64,000 nt of DNA from Photorhabdus noenieputensis (GCF_018448935.1 NZ_RCWC01000019.1:1-64000); one strand, 5' to 3'. Shown: positions 1 to 9,252, counted from the stretch's first letter. Notes: generated by a model from the sequence alone, not told the origin. Numbers and translations are program-made.

Positions 1-402
1 GAAACGGACCTGACGATAGACGGTCAGCGGTTGCGTTACTTTAACCAGAGGGAGAGCTGGCAGCGTTTACGCTGGCCGGGGGACGAGGATAATCCCGGGG
101 TGGCGCTGACCTGGACCGGGGTGAATAGCGGGGCGCGGCTGTATGGCGACTATCCGGGGACGTGGGGATTGATGCGCTGGCTGGAGGCGGCTCAGGTGAA
201 GATGCTGGATGAAAGCCGTTACCGGCTGACATTTACCACGCCGGAAGGGTTGCCGCTGACCTGGGTACTGCGGACCGAAGTCGGGAAAGGGCCGCTGGCG
301 TTATTGAAACTGCGGGGGTTTAGATTGCCGAAAACGATTTTTGTGGAGAATAAGGCAAATAGCCTCAGTGTGCCGGGGATAAATAACAACGAAGAAGAAT
401 AA
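1..402 (+). CDS. tssM: TssM (IcmF family) T6SS inner-membrane protein, C-terminal end only
   Basis: The reading frame is open from the first base and ends at TAA 400-402, so only about the last 133 residues are visible and the start lies outside the window. The visible part reads DLTIDGQRLRYFN, then a W-P-G motif, GARLYGDYPGTWGL and a final LRGFRLPKTIF. This is the pattern of the periplasmic C-terminal domain of IcmF/TssM. TssM forms the T6SS membrane complex with TssJ and TssL; tssJ lies about 12 kb downstream. The call rests on motif recognition and on the T6SS genes that follow. The T6SS core genes not seen here (tssB, C, H, K, L, vgrG) are presumably upstream. Confidence 0.85.
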   Translation, partial: ETDLTIDGQRLRYFNQRESWQRLRWPGDEDNPGVALTWTGVNSGARLYGDYPGTWGLMRWLEAAQVKMLDESRYRLTFTTPEGLPLTWVLRTEVGKGPLALLKLRGFRLPKTIFVENKANSLSVPGINNNEEE

Positions 403-1218
403 GTGCTTATTTGATGGCATAAACCGGGGATGATCAATGGCGTGATATTGCCGGTTATCCCCGGAATATGTCACTGAGTCTGATGATTCATCTGATAGTC
501 AATACTTTATAAGCATATCATCATGATATTCTTATTTATATTTAATGCTTTATTATGAGGCAGGGCCATCGTCGCCCTGAATAACAGGGAAGCTATTGTC
601 GATGACATTATTCTCAATAATGAAATCTATTCTCATTCGCATAATATAACTGAGAATTATTCTTTTTTACGTGTCGGTAACGTATTGATGATAATGAATC
701 TGAGTCATGATGAGGATGAAATAATGCCGGTGTTGTATTTTTCGAATTAATTAACATATTGAAAATAAAGTAAAAGTGTATTTTTACGTTAGGGTGATGA
801 GAAATGTAAATATCTGTATAGTGAGTCACTATCATATTATTTTAATCAATGCGATCTTTTTATCCAAATAAATGACATTCTGTTTATGTTTGGTTTAGAT
901 ATAATGAATTTTACCGTTATCATTAAACATTTTGTGCTATTTGATAAAAAAAGACTTGATTTTAATATGCACCCGCATGGAGGATATGAATTATTCAATA
1001 ACTGTCTATGCCGTTATTGGATCTATTAATTTGAACGCATGTGTCAGGCTATATGATTATTCTTCTCCCGGTTAACTGCCGAGTCAGGAAATACCGGCAT
1101 CTATTGACTGTTCCCCGAATTTACCGGGGATGAAAACCGAAAATGTATTCGGTTAGGGTTTTAATCACGTCACCGATATTGGTGGCATTACCCATTCAAT
1201 AATAGAGGAGTCATGGGT
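403..1218. other. AT-rich spacer between tssM and hcp, no gene seen
   Basis: About 816 bases without a convincing reading frame. An imperfect inverted repeat (CCGGGGA at 424-430 with TCCCCGG at 458-464) just after tssM could end the upstream transcript, but no T-run follows it. A 7-bp stem with a 6-base loop (1135-1154, AACCGAA/TTCGGTT) lies about 65 bases before hcp and could sit in its leader. A separate promoter for hcp is likely in this stretch, but I cannot place it. Confidence 0.5.
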
Positions 1219-1710
1219 ATGGCAATCCCTGCGTATTTATGGTTGAAAGATGACGGCGGTGCCGACATTAAAGGCTCGGTGGATGTACACAACCGGGAGG
1301 GCAGTATCGAGGTGGTGGCGCTGGAACATGCGCTACATATCCCGACGGATAACAATACCGGCAAGCTGACGGGCACCCGCGTGCATGCGCCGCTGGTGTT
1401 TACTAAAGAGGTCGATGCGTCTAGCCCGTATCTGTATAAAGCGGTGACGTCTGGTCAGACCCTGAAATCGGCGGAATTCAAATGGTACCAAATTGATGAT
1501 GCCGGTCAGGAGAAGGTCTATTTCATCACTCATCTGAACAACGTGAAGGTGGTGAAAGTAGCACCGTTGATGCATGACATCAAAGATCCGACCAAAGAGA
1601 AGCACAACCATCTGGAACGTGTCGAGCTTCGTTACGAAAAAATCACCTGGACGTACAAAGACGGCAACATCATTCACTCTGATGCGTGGAATGAGCGCAA
1701 TCAGGCGTAA
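1219..1710 (+). CDS. hcp: Hcp, T6SS inner-tube protein
   Basis: 163 residues, the usual Hcp length. It begins MAIPAYLWLKDDGG and continues with DIKGSVDV, IPTDNNTGKLTGTRVHAP and, near the end, VELRYEKITWTYKDGNIIHSDAW. These are hallmarks of the enterobacterial Hcp family (PF05638). Hcp hexamers stack into the tube expelled by the contracting sheath, and Hcp is itself secreted. Two start codons are close together (1213 and 1219). The second is preferred because AGGAG at 1206-1210 is 8 bases upstream of it and because the family starts MAIP. It heads the effector module that separates tssM from tssA. Confidence 0.93.
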   Translation: MAIPAYLWLKDDGGADIKGSVDVHNREGSIEVVALEHALHIPTDNNTGKLTGTRVHAPLVFTKEVDASSPYLYKAVTSGQTLKSAEFKWYQIDDAGQEKVYFITHLNNVKVVKVAPLMHDIKDPTKEKHNHLERVELRYEKITWTYKDGNIIHSDAWNERNQA

Positions 1711-1815
1711 TAGGTTGACGGGCTGGCGGTTATGTCAGCCACTTTAAATCTAACAGGTACCGGTATGATTGCGGTGCCTGTCTTCCCTCCCCTCGGGAGA
1801 ACAGGAGATTTTGTG

Positions 1816-4422
1816 ATGAATCAATCATTATGTTGGATGTGTGAGTCCACCGGACCGGCGCTGTTGCCGGTGCGTTATACCGTGGTGCCGGATGATGTTT
1901 CGGAAACCTTGCCTGCGTGGGCGGAAACGCCAGAACCTTCTGCGCCGGGTTACCATTATGCGCTGCGTGCCTTACGGCAGGGATTTTTGTATGTCTATTA
2001 TGCGAATGCCGGATTAGGTGAACGGGAGAGCTGGGATACCTGGAGCGTCAGCGAGGATGGCGCACTGTGGAGAAATCTGAATGCCCCTTTTGGTATTTTC
2101 CCCAAGAAAACCGCAGATTGTCATGCGCCGACCCATCAGAGCGCTAATATGGAATTTATTACGCTAAGGGATATTGCTTTGCGTCAGGAGACCTGGCTGG
2201 CTTTCTCTCCCTCAATGTGGAGCAGGGAGACCATCGAGTATTATCACAACAACCGCGAAGCGCGGGAAAAGCGGATGCAGTGCGTGAAACCGTGGCAGTG
2301 GCGCGGGGTGCCGGAAGGGGTCGGGATTGCTCAGGCAACGATAGAAAACCTGAATGGGGTCATCGATTACTGTCTGGGCGACAATGATTCCGGCAAATAT
2401 GTTCTGTCTTGTAACCGGAAAGTGCTGCGTATCAGCCGGACATTAGAAGAAGCGCCCTACTACGAAGTTTATCACGGTGCGTTGAGGCCAAAGAGCACCT
2501 TGTATCCGTGGAGTAGCAAGCGAGCGGGATGTGCGGACATTACGGTCAGAGCGATGCAAAAACGCGGGCGGGCTGCGGATGGCACGCCGGTATCGCCGGT
2601 GTTAATCGCGTTGCATGATCCGATAGGAATAGCGCATGAATTAGCGGGCTGGAGTGATGATATCGCCGGGGCGCATAAAACCTTTCTGGATGAATTGTCG
2701 ATTGAGTTTATGACTGACAGTTCATTGAATGGTGTGGAAAATCAACTGTATAAATTGAAAGCCGCGGATGTGCAAGGGCAGGTTGATAAAGCGCTTGAAG
2801 TCACTAAGCAGGAAGAGTTCAAGGCTTTTTCCGATCAGCAGAAGGCTCAGCTCAAAGAGTATGTTACTCGTGACATGGAGAAAGCGGGTAAGAAAGGTGT
2901 TGCCCGTGATTGGAAGAAATATACCGCGGAGCTGAATCTGGCTAAACGACAGGCATTTAACCAATGTTATGCCGATCTTTGCACCGATGTGGCGAAGGAG
3001 CTGGAACAACTGGCCCAGTTAAGGGTGAGTTGGCTGAAACAGAGCGGATTTATCACCAGTTGTCAGGATTTTCATACCACCCAACTGGAGGACAATCTCA
3101 ATTATCGTGAGGCAGTGGATTATGCCATCGCTTCGCTTAATGTGACCGAAACCGGTTGTGCCTATTTAGATGCTTTAATTGACGAATATTCCGCGTTGTC
3201 GCCGGAAAATATTGTCTGGCGCTCGTTATTGCTGAATAACCCGGAAGTGATGAAAGAGATGGACGGGTTTTTACAGAAGATGAATCTGAATAAGGATAAC
3301 CATCAACCGGCGGCACCCTCTGATTTTATGAAAGTGGTGTCAGATCTGAGTGGGAAACTGATTGAAGCCTACGATAAAGCGAATGAAGCACTGGAAAAGC
3401 CGCCAAAATCCAACAGTACTTTTGCTCGTGCCATGCTGCATTGTGACCGGCGACTGGTCACGCTGGGGGATCGGTTCTTGAATTTTACTCGCTTAGGAAA
3501 AGTGCTGGACAGCATGAATGAAATGCTGAGTAAAGCGCTGTTATCGGTGATTTCAGGTGTGCCGCTTGATCAGATGGTTGAACTGTCGGTATCACAACTT
3601 AAGGACGGTAATGCGTTTCGGCAGCAGGTGTTGGAGCAGCTTAAGAAGCCGGGTTCTGAGGCACGGTTAGAAAAAAGTAATAAATATCAGGATCGATTTA
3701 AAGTATTTGCAGACAGCGCCGAAGGAGAGCCAGTATTAAAAAAATCTCGGATTAAATGGTTAGTTTTGGCTTCCAATATTCTGGAGCTTTCCAATCAGTT
3801 GCAAGAGAGTAAAGGGGATGTTAAGAGTCAAGCGCAGGTGACCTCAGCGTTTTTAAGCACACTGAATACAGCGATGGAGATTGTGGAACCGATAGTTAAG
3901 CACGGAATAAAGGATTTGGTTGCTACCGATACTATTAAGTTTATTGGAGCGAGTGCGGGAACACTCTCTTCTGCATTAAATCTGGGGGTAGATGCCAGTG
4001 ACCTTTATTCTGAATGGCATGGCAGAGGGCGCTGGCAGTTTATTGGCCTTTACTGTCTTAAAAGTGCTTATGATTTTATGCAATTAGTAAAAGCATTAAA
4101 TGGTTTATTAGAAGTTTTAATTGATAGAGCATTACTTTCTTCTAAAAATTTATTTGTTGAGGGGGTAGCAAAGCTTTTAGTGTGGGAGACTCTTGCTTGG
4201 TTGTGCACTTGGGAGGCGATGCTGTTAATTTTTGTGGTTGAAGCATTAGTGACCTATTTTTCTGATAATGACTTACAAAAATGGTGCAGAAGTTGTGTTT
4301 TTGGTTTGGAGCCAGCGAAAAATTTGCAATCCACGCAATGGATTTACCCTGAATCACAGAAAGATAAGTTGTGTGAAGAACAACGTAACAGTTTTGCTAA
4401 TGCAATTAAGGACGGCATATGA
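1816..4422 (+). CDS. VasX-like T6SS effector (membrane-active toxin family)
   Basis: 868 residues. The N-terminus has CWMCESTG (Cys6, Cys9) followed by LPVRYTVVPDD and RALRQGFLYVYY, the signature of the VasX N-terminal region found in large T6SS effectors. The middle is rich in charged helices. The C-terminal 130 residues are strongly hydrophobic (about 735-815), as expected for a pore-forming or membrane-perturbing tip. The start at 1816 follows AGGAG at 1803-1807; an upstream in-frame ATG at 1732 has no ribosome site. hcp precedes it and two probable immunity genes follow, the first overlapping its stop by 4 bases (ATGA). Bacterial inner membranes are the likely target. The family is clear; the killing mechanism is inferred. 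Confidence 0.8.
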   Translation: MNQSLCWMCESTGPALLPVRYTVVPDDVSETLPAWAETPEPSAPGYHYALRALRQGFLYVYYANAGLGERESWDTWSVSEDGALWRNLNAPFGIFPKKTADCHAPTHQSANMEFITLRDIALRQETWLAFSPSMWSRETIEYYHNNREAREKRMQCVKPWQWRGVPEGVGIAQATIENLNGVIDYCLGDNDSGKYVLSCNRKVLRISRTLEEAPYYEVYHGALRPKSTLYPWSSKRAGCADITVRAMQKRGRAADGTPVSPVLIALHDPIGIAHELAGWSDDIAGAHKTFLDELSIEFMTDSSLNGVENQLYKLKAADVQGQVDKALEVTKQEEFKAFSDQQKAQLKEYVTRDMEKAGKKGVARDWKKYTAELNLAKRQAFNQCYADLCTDVAKELEQLAQLRVSWLKQSGFITSCQDFHTTQLEDNLNYREAVDYAIASLNVTETGCAYLDALIDEYSALSPENIVWRSLLLNNPEVMKEMDGFLQKMNLNKDNHQPAAPSDFMKVVSDLSGKLIEAYDKANEALEKPPKSNSTFARAMLHCDRRLVTLGDRFLNFTRLGKVLDSMNEMLSKALLSVISGVPLDQMVELSVSQLKDGNAFRQQVLEQLKKPGSEARLEKSNKYQDRFKVFADSAEGEPVLKKSRIKWLVLASNILELSNQLQESKGDVKSQAQVTSAFLSTLNTAMEIVEPIVKHGIKDLVATDTIKFIGASAGTLSSALNLGVDASDLYSEWHGRGRWQFIGLYCLKSAYDFMQLVKALNGLLEVLIDRALLSSKNLFVEGVAKLLVWETLAWLCTWEAMLLIFVVEALVTYFSDNDLQKWCRSCVFGLEPAKNLQSTQWIYPESQKDKLCEEQRNSFANAIKDGI

Positions 4423-5420
4423 GTACCTATCGTCCTTATAAAGAGGCTATTAACTTTGATGAAATAAAAAGTCGGAGAAAAGGCATTGATATTGATATTA
4501 ATGTAAACCGAAAGCTCGTTATCAAGTTCCCCGATAGCAAAGAAAGAGTGGAACGAGAAATAGTGAGTCTTCAAGCCAAAATCCCTGAACTGGATGCAAT
4601 ATTAGCAAAAAAGCCGCCATCACCGGAATTACCGCCGGGTAAGCCATTAATTAAAGTGAGCGGCGTATTGGAAGAGTTCGAAACCCTGTGTGTGATTGGT
4701 TATTTTACCGATCGTGAATATGATCCGGTTGCCTTTGCCCGTCAGGAAGAATTGGAGTTGTATGGCGGGCTATTAATGTCGTTGGCGGGAAATACTTCGG
4801 GGTCTAATGCGTCAACTAACGTTCGGAAGCGTGATGTCTGTGATTTTGTGCGGGGGAAAATCAATGGTATCCCATTCCACGGCTGGTTAGGGTTTACTGT
4901 AGCCAAAGCGGGTGATTATGTTGAATTAGCGGTAACAGAGAAAGAAGGGCATTATGTGGTTTATGCCATTGCTCATCCCGGATTAAGGATTGTTTCTATG
5001 ACGCCGCGTTGTAAGCAGGGGATTCATTCAAATGCCAAATATCAGATACGCGCTACTTGGTATTTTGCTTTACTGCTATTTTTTATATTTATGATACCGA
5101 GCCTTTTTGATGAACAAAACGGAGAAGATATTCTTGGTTATATAAAATGTATCGCTTCACTCTGTGGTTTGATGGCGATTGTCCTTTCACCGTTAATCTA
5201 TTTTTCTTGTATGAGAAAACCTAAACCGACATTTAGGCTGGCTGAGGAGATTTTCACGGTATTGGGTTTCCCTAATCCTACGGAAATTAATCTTGAGAAA
5301 TTCACAAAAAAGAGGTTGAAGGAGATCAAGGTTAATTCCCCGGACGGGCAATCTGGTAAAGAGGGTGAAAGAGTTTTACCCGATAAAGATTGTTTTATAA
5401 GTTATTATTACTATTACTGA
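4419..5420 (+). CDS. Probable immunity/accessory membrane protein of the VasX-like effector, copy 1
   Basis: 333 residues, starting inside the effector's stop codon (ATGA overlap), so it is translationally coupled to it. It has a charged N-terminal region with repeated acidic/Ile residues, a Pro-rich PELPPGKPLIKVSG segment, a soluble middle, two hydrophobic segments (about 212-231 and 241-265) and a soluble tail ending in five tyrosines. Annotators often call this family 'putative T6SS effector', but coupling to a VasX-like toxin and the membrane topology fit immunity better. VasX immunity proteins are known to be membrane proteins. The next gene is a diverged copy. No biochemical function can be read from the sequence. 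Confidence 0.6.
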   Translation: MSTYRPYKEAINFDEIKSRRKGIDIDINVNRKLVIKFPDSKERVEREIVSLQAKIPELDAILAKKPPSPELPPGKPLIKVSGVLEEFETLCVIGYFTDREYDPVAFARQEELELYGGLLMSLAGNTSGSNASTNVRKRDVCDFVRGKINGIPFHGWLGFTVAKAGDYVELAVTEKEGHYVVYAIAHPGLRIVSMTPRCKQGIHSNAKYQIRATWYFALLLFFIFMIPSLFDEQNGEDILGYIKCIASLCGLMAIVLSPLIYFSCMRKPKPTFRLAEEIFTVLGFPNPTEINLEKFTKKRLKEIKVNSPDGQSGKEGERVLPDKDCFISYYYYY

Positions 5421-5443
5421 TTTAAGTAATTAAAAATAGGAAG

Positions 5444-5500
5444 CAACTGTATGAAGAACAAAGTAAAAGTTTTGTTGAAGCAATTAAGGACGGCATATGA
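5444..5500 (+). pseudogene. Duplicated 3' tail of the VasX-like effector gene
   Basis: Bases 5444-5500 translate as QLYEEQSKSFVEAIKDGI then stop, matching the effector's own last residues (KLCEEQRNSFANAIKDGI, ending at 4422). The same ATGA coupling to the following gene is kept. The frame is closed just upstream, so it is only a remnant. It shows that the tandem duplication copied a segment running from the end of the effector gene through the immunity-like gene. Confidence 0.8.
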
Positions 5501-6528
5501 GTACCTATCGTCCTTATAAAGAGGCTATTGATTTTGATGAAATCAAAAGGCAGAGAAAGGGCATTGATATTGATATTGATGTAAACCGAAAACATGCCAT
5601 CAATTTTCCCGATAGCAAAAAAAGAGCAGAACAGGAAATAGTGAATCTTCAAGCTAAAATCCCTGAGCTGGATGCGATATTAGCAAAAGAGCCGCCGCCA
5701 CCGGAATTGCCGCCGGGTAAGCCGTTAATCAAAGTGAGTGGTGTATTGGAAGAATTCGAGGCCCTGTGTGTGATTGGTTATTTTACTGATCGTGAATATG
5801 CTCCAGCCGCCTTTGCTTGTCAGAATGAACGGAAATTGTATCGGGGAGTAGGGGTGTCGATAGCGGGAAATACCTCGGGTACTGATTCACAAACCACCGT
5901 TAGGATAAGTGATGTCTGTGATTTTGTCCGGGGAAAAATCAATGGCGTTCCCTTCCACGGCTGGCTTGGGTTTACCTCTGCAAAGGTGGGGGATTATGTT
6001 GAATTAGCGGTAACCGAGCAGGAGGGGCATTATATGGTTTATGCGATTGCTCATCCCGCATTAAGAGTGGTTTCTATGACGCCACGTTGTAAACAGGGTA
6101 TTCATTCAAATGCTAAATATAATATACGTGTCGTCTGGTATGGTTCTGTGGTTATTTTTCCTATATTCACGATCGATGCGATTTTTGAAAATGGGGAGTT
6201 CATTATAAAATATGTGGTGGAATACTTTGTTGAATATATGGTGAATTGTGTAAAATATATGTCTTTGTCTTTTGGTGTGATAGCCATTATCCTTTCATCA
6301 TTAGTTTATTTTTATTGCATGAGGAATCCTAAACCAACACTCAGGCTGGCTGAGGAAATTTTTACTGTATTGGGGTTTCCTAATCCCACGGAAATTAATC
6401 TTGAGAAATTCACAAAAAAGAGGCTGAGGAAGATCAAAGCTAATTCCCCGGATGGAAAGTTGAATAGGGAGAGTCAGAGGATTTTGCCAGATAAGAGCTG
6501 TTACTCCAGCTATTACTACTATTACTGA
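5497..6528 (+). CDS. Probable immunity/accessory membrane protein, copy 2
   Basis: 343 residues and clearly a duplicate of the 4419-5420 product. The N-terminus (MSTYRPYKEAI.FDEIK), the PPGKPLIKVSGVLEEFE segment, the CDFVRGKING.PFHGWLGFT block and the C-terminal RLAEEIFTVLGFPNPTEIN block are nearly the same, and it too ends in YYYYY. The two copies differ most around the hydrophobic segments (about 211-229 and 254-275 here) and the loop between them. Divergence there would fit altered recognition of a membrane-embedded toxin. It is preceded by a remnant of the effector's 3' end. Confidence 0.6.
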   Translation: MSTYRPYKEAIDFDEIKRQRKGIDIDIDVNRKHAINFPDSKKRAEQEIVNLQAKIPELDAILAKEPPPPELPPGKPLIKVSGVLEEFEALCVIGYFTDREYAPAAFACQNERKLYRGVGVSIAGNTSGTDSQTTVRISDVCDFVRGKINGVPFHGWLGFTSAKVGDYVELAVTEQEGHYMVYAIAHPALRVVSMTPRCKQGIHSNAKYNIRVVWYGSVVIFPIFTIDAIFENGEFIIKYVVEYFVEYMVNCVKYMSLSFGVIAIILSSLVYFYCMRNPKPTLRLAEEIFTVLGFPNPTEINLEKFTKKRLRKIKANSPDGKLNRESQRILPDKSCYSSYYYYY

Positions 6529-6720
6529 TTCAAGTAATAAAGCAGTGAAAAACAATTAAAGAGAGCATGTATGGTGAGTTCCCAAGATTATCGATAAAGA
6601 GTTGTGGCGATATTAAGAGATTGCTTATTTTCGGAAAATTCAGTAACGAATTATCCAATGTAAAGTTTTATCTATTTTTATGCGATTGATATGTAATTTT
6701 GTGTAAATTAAGGTTTTTTT

Positions 6721-7488
6721 GTGAATCAGATCTATAAAATGGTTTGGATAGGTTTGGCTATTAATGTATTAACCTATTTAGTCTTACTGGTTGCTATAAA
6801 GGTAGTGAGTGCTGGTTATTTTGAATTTTCTTATAGAGAGCAATATCTTATTGCTAAATCACCAATATTCAATGCCTTGATGTTGATTATTATTTTGCTG
6901 GAGGTGGTTAATCTGTTTGTTATTCTCAAAGCGCCAAAGTATGCGAAAATCAGTTCGTTTATTGCATCTTGTTTTTTCCCCTTTGGCGCGGTTTATTTCA
7001 TTGGATGTTTGTTGTCAATTCAAAGAGTTGCACTATCCCCATTCTATGAATATCAATATCAGGCAGGTAATATCACTCCTGATTCCACGGTCTATTTTTT
7101 TCGGGATAGGTATTGGAAAAGGATGTGTATTTTGGGTGGCATAACGCTGATTATGTCAATTAAGGGTGCGAGTAATATTTGTGTGATGATGACGGCTATG
7201 CATTGTCTCTCATATCGGAAAACAGAGGGTCGTTATTTCTTTGCCGAGACAGAAGGGGGCTTTTTATTAACGCCAACCGCGTTGAGTAAAACGATTTTCT
7301 TGCCTTATGGCTGTATTAATAGGGTGGAAGAGCGTGAAAATCGTGTGCTGCTTGCTGTTAATTTAAATAAAAAAATCGATATTGTATTTTCAAAGAAGTT
7401 TGTTGAAAGAGACGATCTGATAAAAGTCATCAAGCGGCTTTCACAGGCCGCATTGGATAATCCGAACCATAATATTATCACGTTCTAA
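6721..7488 (+). CDS. Unrecognised multi-pass membrane protein in the T6SS effector module
   Basis: 255 residues with a GTG start at 6721, 9 bases after AAGG; an internal ATG at 6739 is the alternative. Four hydrophobic segments are visible (about 7-29, 48-69, 78-98, 135-155), followed by a soluble C-terminal third with alternating charged and beta-like stretches. I do not recognise the family. Its place after the duplicated immunity-like genes and before tssA suggests another immunity or accessory protein of the VasX-like effector, but this is positional inference only. The gene is AT-rich compared with the T6SS structural genes on either side. Confidence 0.5.
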   Translation: MNQIYKMVWIGLAINVLTYLVLLVAIKVVSAGYFEFSYREQYLIAKSPIFNALMLIIILLEVVNLFVILKAPKYAKISSFIASCFFPFGAVYFIGCLLSIQRVALSPFYEYQYQAGNITPDSTVYFFRDRYWKRMCILGGITLIMSIKGASNICVMMTAMHCLSYRKTEGRYFFAETEGGFLLTPTALSKTIFLPYGCINRVEERENRVLLAVNLNKKIDIVFSKKFVERDDLIKVIKRLSQAALDNPNHNIITF

Positions 7489-7522
7489 ATGTGAAAAATT
7501 TATCCTTAATAATATAGGGATC

Positions 7523-7651
7523 ATGATGTTTAAAGGTGTTATTCGCTTGAGCAATCAGCTCAATAGCGATGGTGAAGTTATTTCTGTCTCTTTATTCATG
7601 AGCAGAATTCCAGAGGCTGACAGAGATATTCAGCGTCAAAGGAGAATATAA
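7523..7651 (+). CDS. Small open frame upstream of tssA, coding status uncertain
   Basis: A 42-codon frame (MMFKGVIRLSNQLNSDGEV...) with AGGGA 4 bases before its ATG. It ends at TAA 7649-7651, two bases before the tssA start, and covers the tssA ribosome site (AGGAG at 7640-7644), so translational coupling to tssA is possible. No family is recognised. It may be a leader peptide, the remnant of a lost gene, or chance. Confidence 0.25.
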   Translation: MMFKGVIRLSNQLNSDGEVISVSLFMSRIPEADRDIQRQRRI

Positions 7652-7653
7652 AG

Positions 7654-9252
7654 ATGCTGCAACAGCTAATTGAGAGTTGTTTTGTTGGACGTGATGCCCT
7701 TGCCGAAGCTCGGCAGAATGCGGCGCGGTGGGAAAGCTGGTTATTACCCATTAGTACTGATGCGCCCACAGGTAATGATCCGGTTTATGAAGACGATTTT
7801 CAGTGTATGCGGGAGGAGGTCAATAAACTCAGTGGTATTGATACCGCCCTGATTTGTCAACTGGCGGAAAAGTTGTTGACCACCAAATGCAAAGATGTCC
7901 GCGTGGCGACCTACTATGTGTGGGCCAGGCTGCATTGTGAGGGGGAACGCGGTCTGGCGGAAGGGTTGGCGCTATTGGCCGGAATGGCGGATCGTTTTGG
8001 CGAAGCCCTGTTGCCCAGTCGGGCTGGCAGCCGTAAAGCTGCGCTGGAGTGGCTGACAGGCGCAAAAATGCGGGACAGTTTATCACGCTATCCAGAAGTA
8101 AATCGGACTGATTTTGACCACATTCTGGCCGCGTTGGTGTTACTGGAACAATCATTTTCCTCTTGGGATGAAGAATCTCGTCCAAGCTTCGTCGGGCTGG
8201 CAAGAACACTGGAAAACCGATTAGCTCAGTCCGGTGGCGTGAGTGCGGTGGTGCCACAAACCGCCGCTCCGGTACCGCCATCGGCGGGGCAGAGCAAGGC
8301 GTCTGCGCCGGGTAAGCCACCCGCGTGGCGTCAGGTGCAATCTGGGCGTGATCTGCTGAATCAGGCGCGTGAACTGGTTCGTTATCTGTGTGATCAACCT
8401 CAGGGCTGGCTCTCTTCTGCCCGGCTGATACGTAGTGTCCGTTGGGATACCGTACATCAGCTACCACCACAGGATGCCGATGAGCGTACCCGCCTGGTAC
8501 CTCCCCGCACTGAATATCGCGCTCAGTTAAAGCGGCTCTACCGGCAACAGAACTGGCATGAGTTATTGGAACAGGCCGAGCGCATGTTTGCGGAAGGGGT
8601 GAATCATTTTTGGCTGGATTTGCAATGGTATCTCTGTCAGGCATTAAGCCGATTGGGCTGCCCTTACGAAGGTTGGGCGGACATCATGAAACACGATCTG
8701 AGAATACTGCTTGAGCGGCTGCCGGGGCTGGAGAGTATGGCCTATAACGATGGGACGCCCTTTGCGGATGAGGTGACAACCGGTTGGATAGCCCAACAGG
8801 TTCATGACAATCAGGCCGATTGGCAGTTTGAGCATTTGCCGGTGCAACCTCGGCATGATGATGATGTTTTGGCGCTGGAAGCGGAGGCGCTGCAACTGGC
8901 GGACAGCGAGGGCATTGATGCGGCGTTGCGCTGGCTGGGGCAATTGCCCGGCATTAATGGGGCCCGTCACCGCTGGTTACAGCGCTTGCTGATGGCGCGG
9001 GTGGCTGAGCAATACGGCAAAAATGAAATGGCGCTGCATTTGTTGACTGAGCTTGACGCCGATGAGCAATTCAATCTTGGCGAATGGGAGCCGGAACTGA
9101 TGTTTGAGGTGAAAGCGTGTCTGCTTAAGTTGCTGCGCATGAAAGCCCAACGTAGTGAACATGATAAAGCGAGGATGGCGCAACGGATGGAGGCTCTGCT
9201 GGCTGGATTGGTGGCGATTGATCCGGTCAGAGCTTCGGTGCTTTGCGGCTAA
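7654..9252 (+). CDS. tssA: TssA, T6SS baseplate/sheath cap protein (ImpA/VasJ type)
   Basis: 532 residues. The N-terminal ImpA_N region (about 25-150) contains WLLPISTDAPTGNDPVYEDDF, then KDVRVATYYVWARL and a GLAEGLALL motif, all typical of TssA. An Ala/Pro-rich linker (about 195-225) leads to a VasJ-type C-terminal helical domain. TssA helps assemble the baseplate and coordinates tail tube and sheath polymerisation. The start has AGGAG 9 bases upstream. It opens the tssA-F-G-J-E-tagA run, transcribed as one unit judging from the short spacings and overlaps that follow. Confidence 0.88.
   Translation: MLQQLIESCFVGRDALAEARQNAARWESWLLPISTDAPTGNDPVYEDDFQCMREEVNKLSGIDTALICQLAEKLLTTKCKDVRVATYYVWARLHCEGERGLAEGLALLAGMADRFGEALLPSRAGSRKAALEWLTGAKMRDSLSRYPEVNRTDFDHILAALVLLEQSFSSWDEESRPSFVGLARTLENRLAQSGGVSAVVPQTAAPVPPSAGQSKASAPGKPPAWRQVQSGRDLLNQARELVRYLCDQPQGWLSSARLIRSVRWDTVHQLPPQDADERTRLVPPRTEYRAQLKRLYRQQNWHELLEQAERMFAEGVNHFWLDLQWYLCQALSRLGCPYEGWADIMKHDLRILLERLPGLESMAYNDGTPFADEVTTGWIAQQVHDNQADWQFEHLPVQPRHDDDVLALEAEALQLADSEGIDAALRWLGQLPGINGARHRWLQRLLMARVAEQYGKNEMALHLLTELDADEQFNLGEWEPELMFEVKACLLKLLRMKAQRSEHDKARMAQRMEALLAGLVAIDPVRASVLCG

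Noticed and set aside
1732-1815. Upstream start extending the VasX-like effector by 28 residues
   Set aside because: No ribosome site precedes ATG 1732, and the conserved family N-terminus begins at the ATG at 1816, which has AGGAG before it.
7829-8644. Long minus-strand open frame opposite tssA
   Set aside because: It is fully antisense to tssA, has low-complexity Pro/Arg-rich content and no plausible family; it is a shadow of the GC-rich coding strand.
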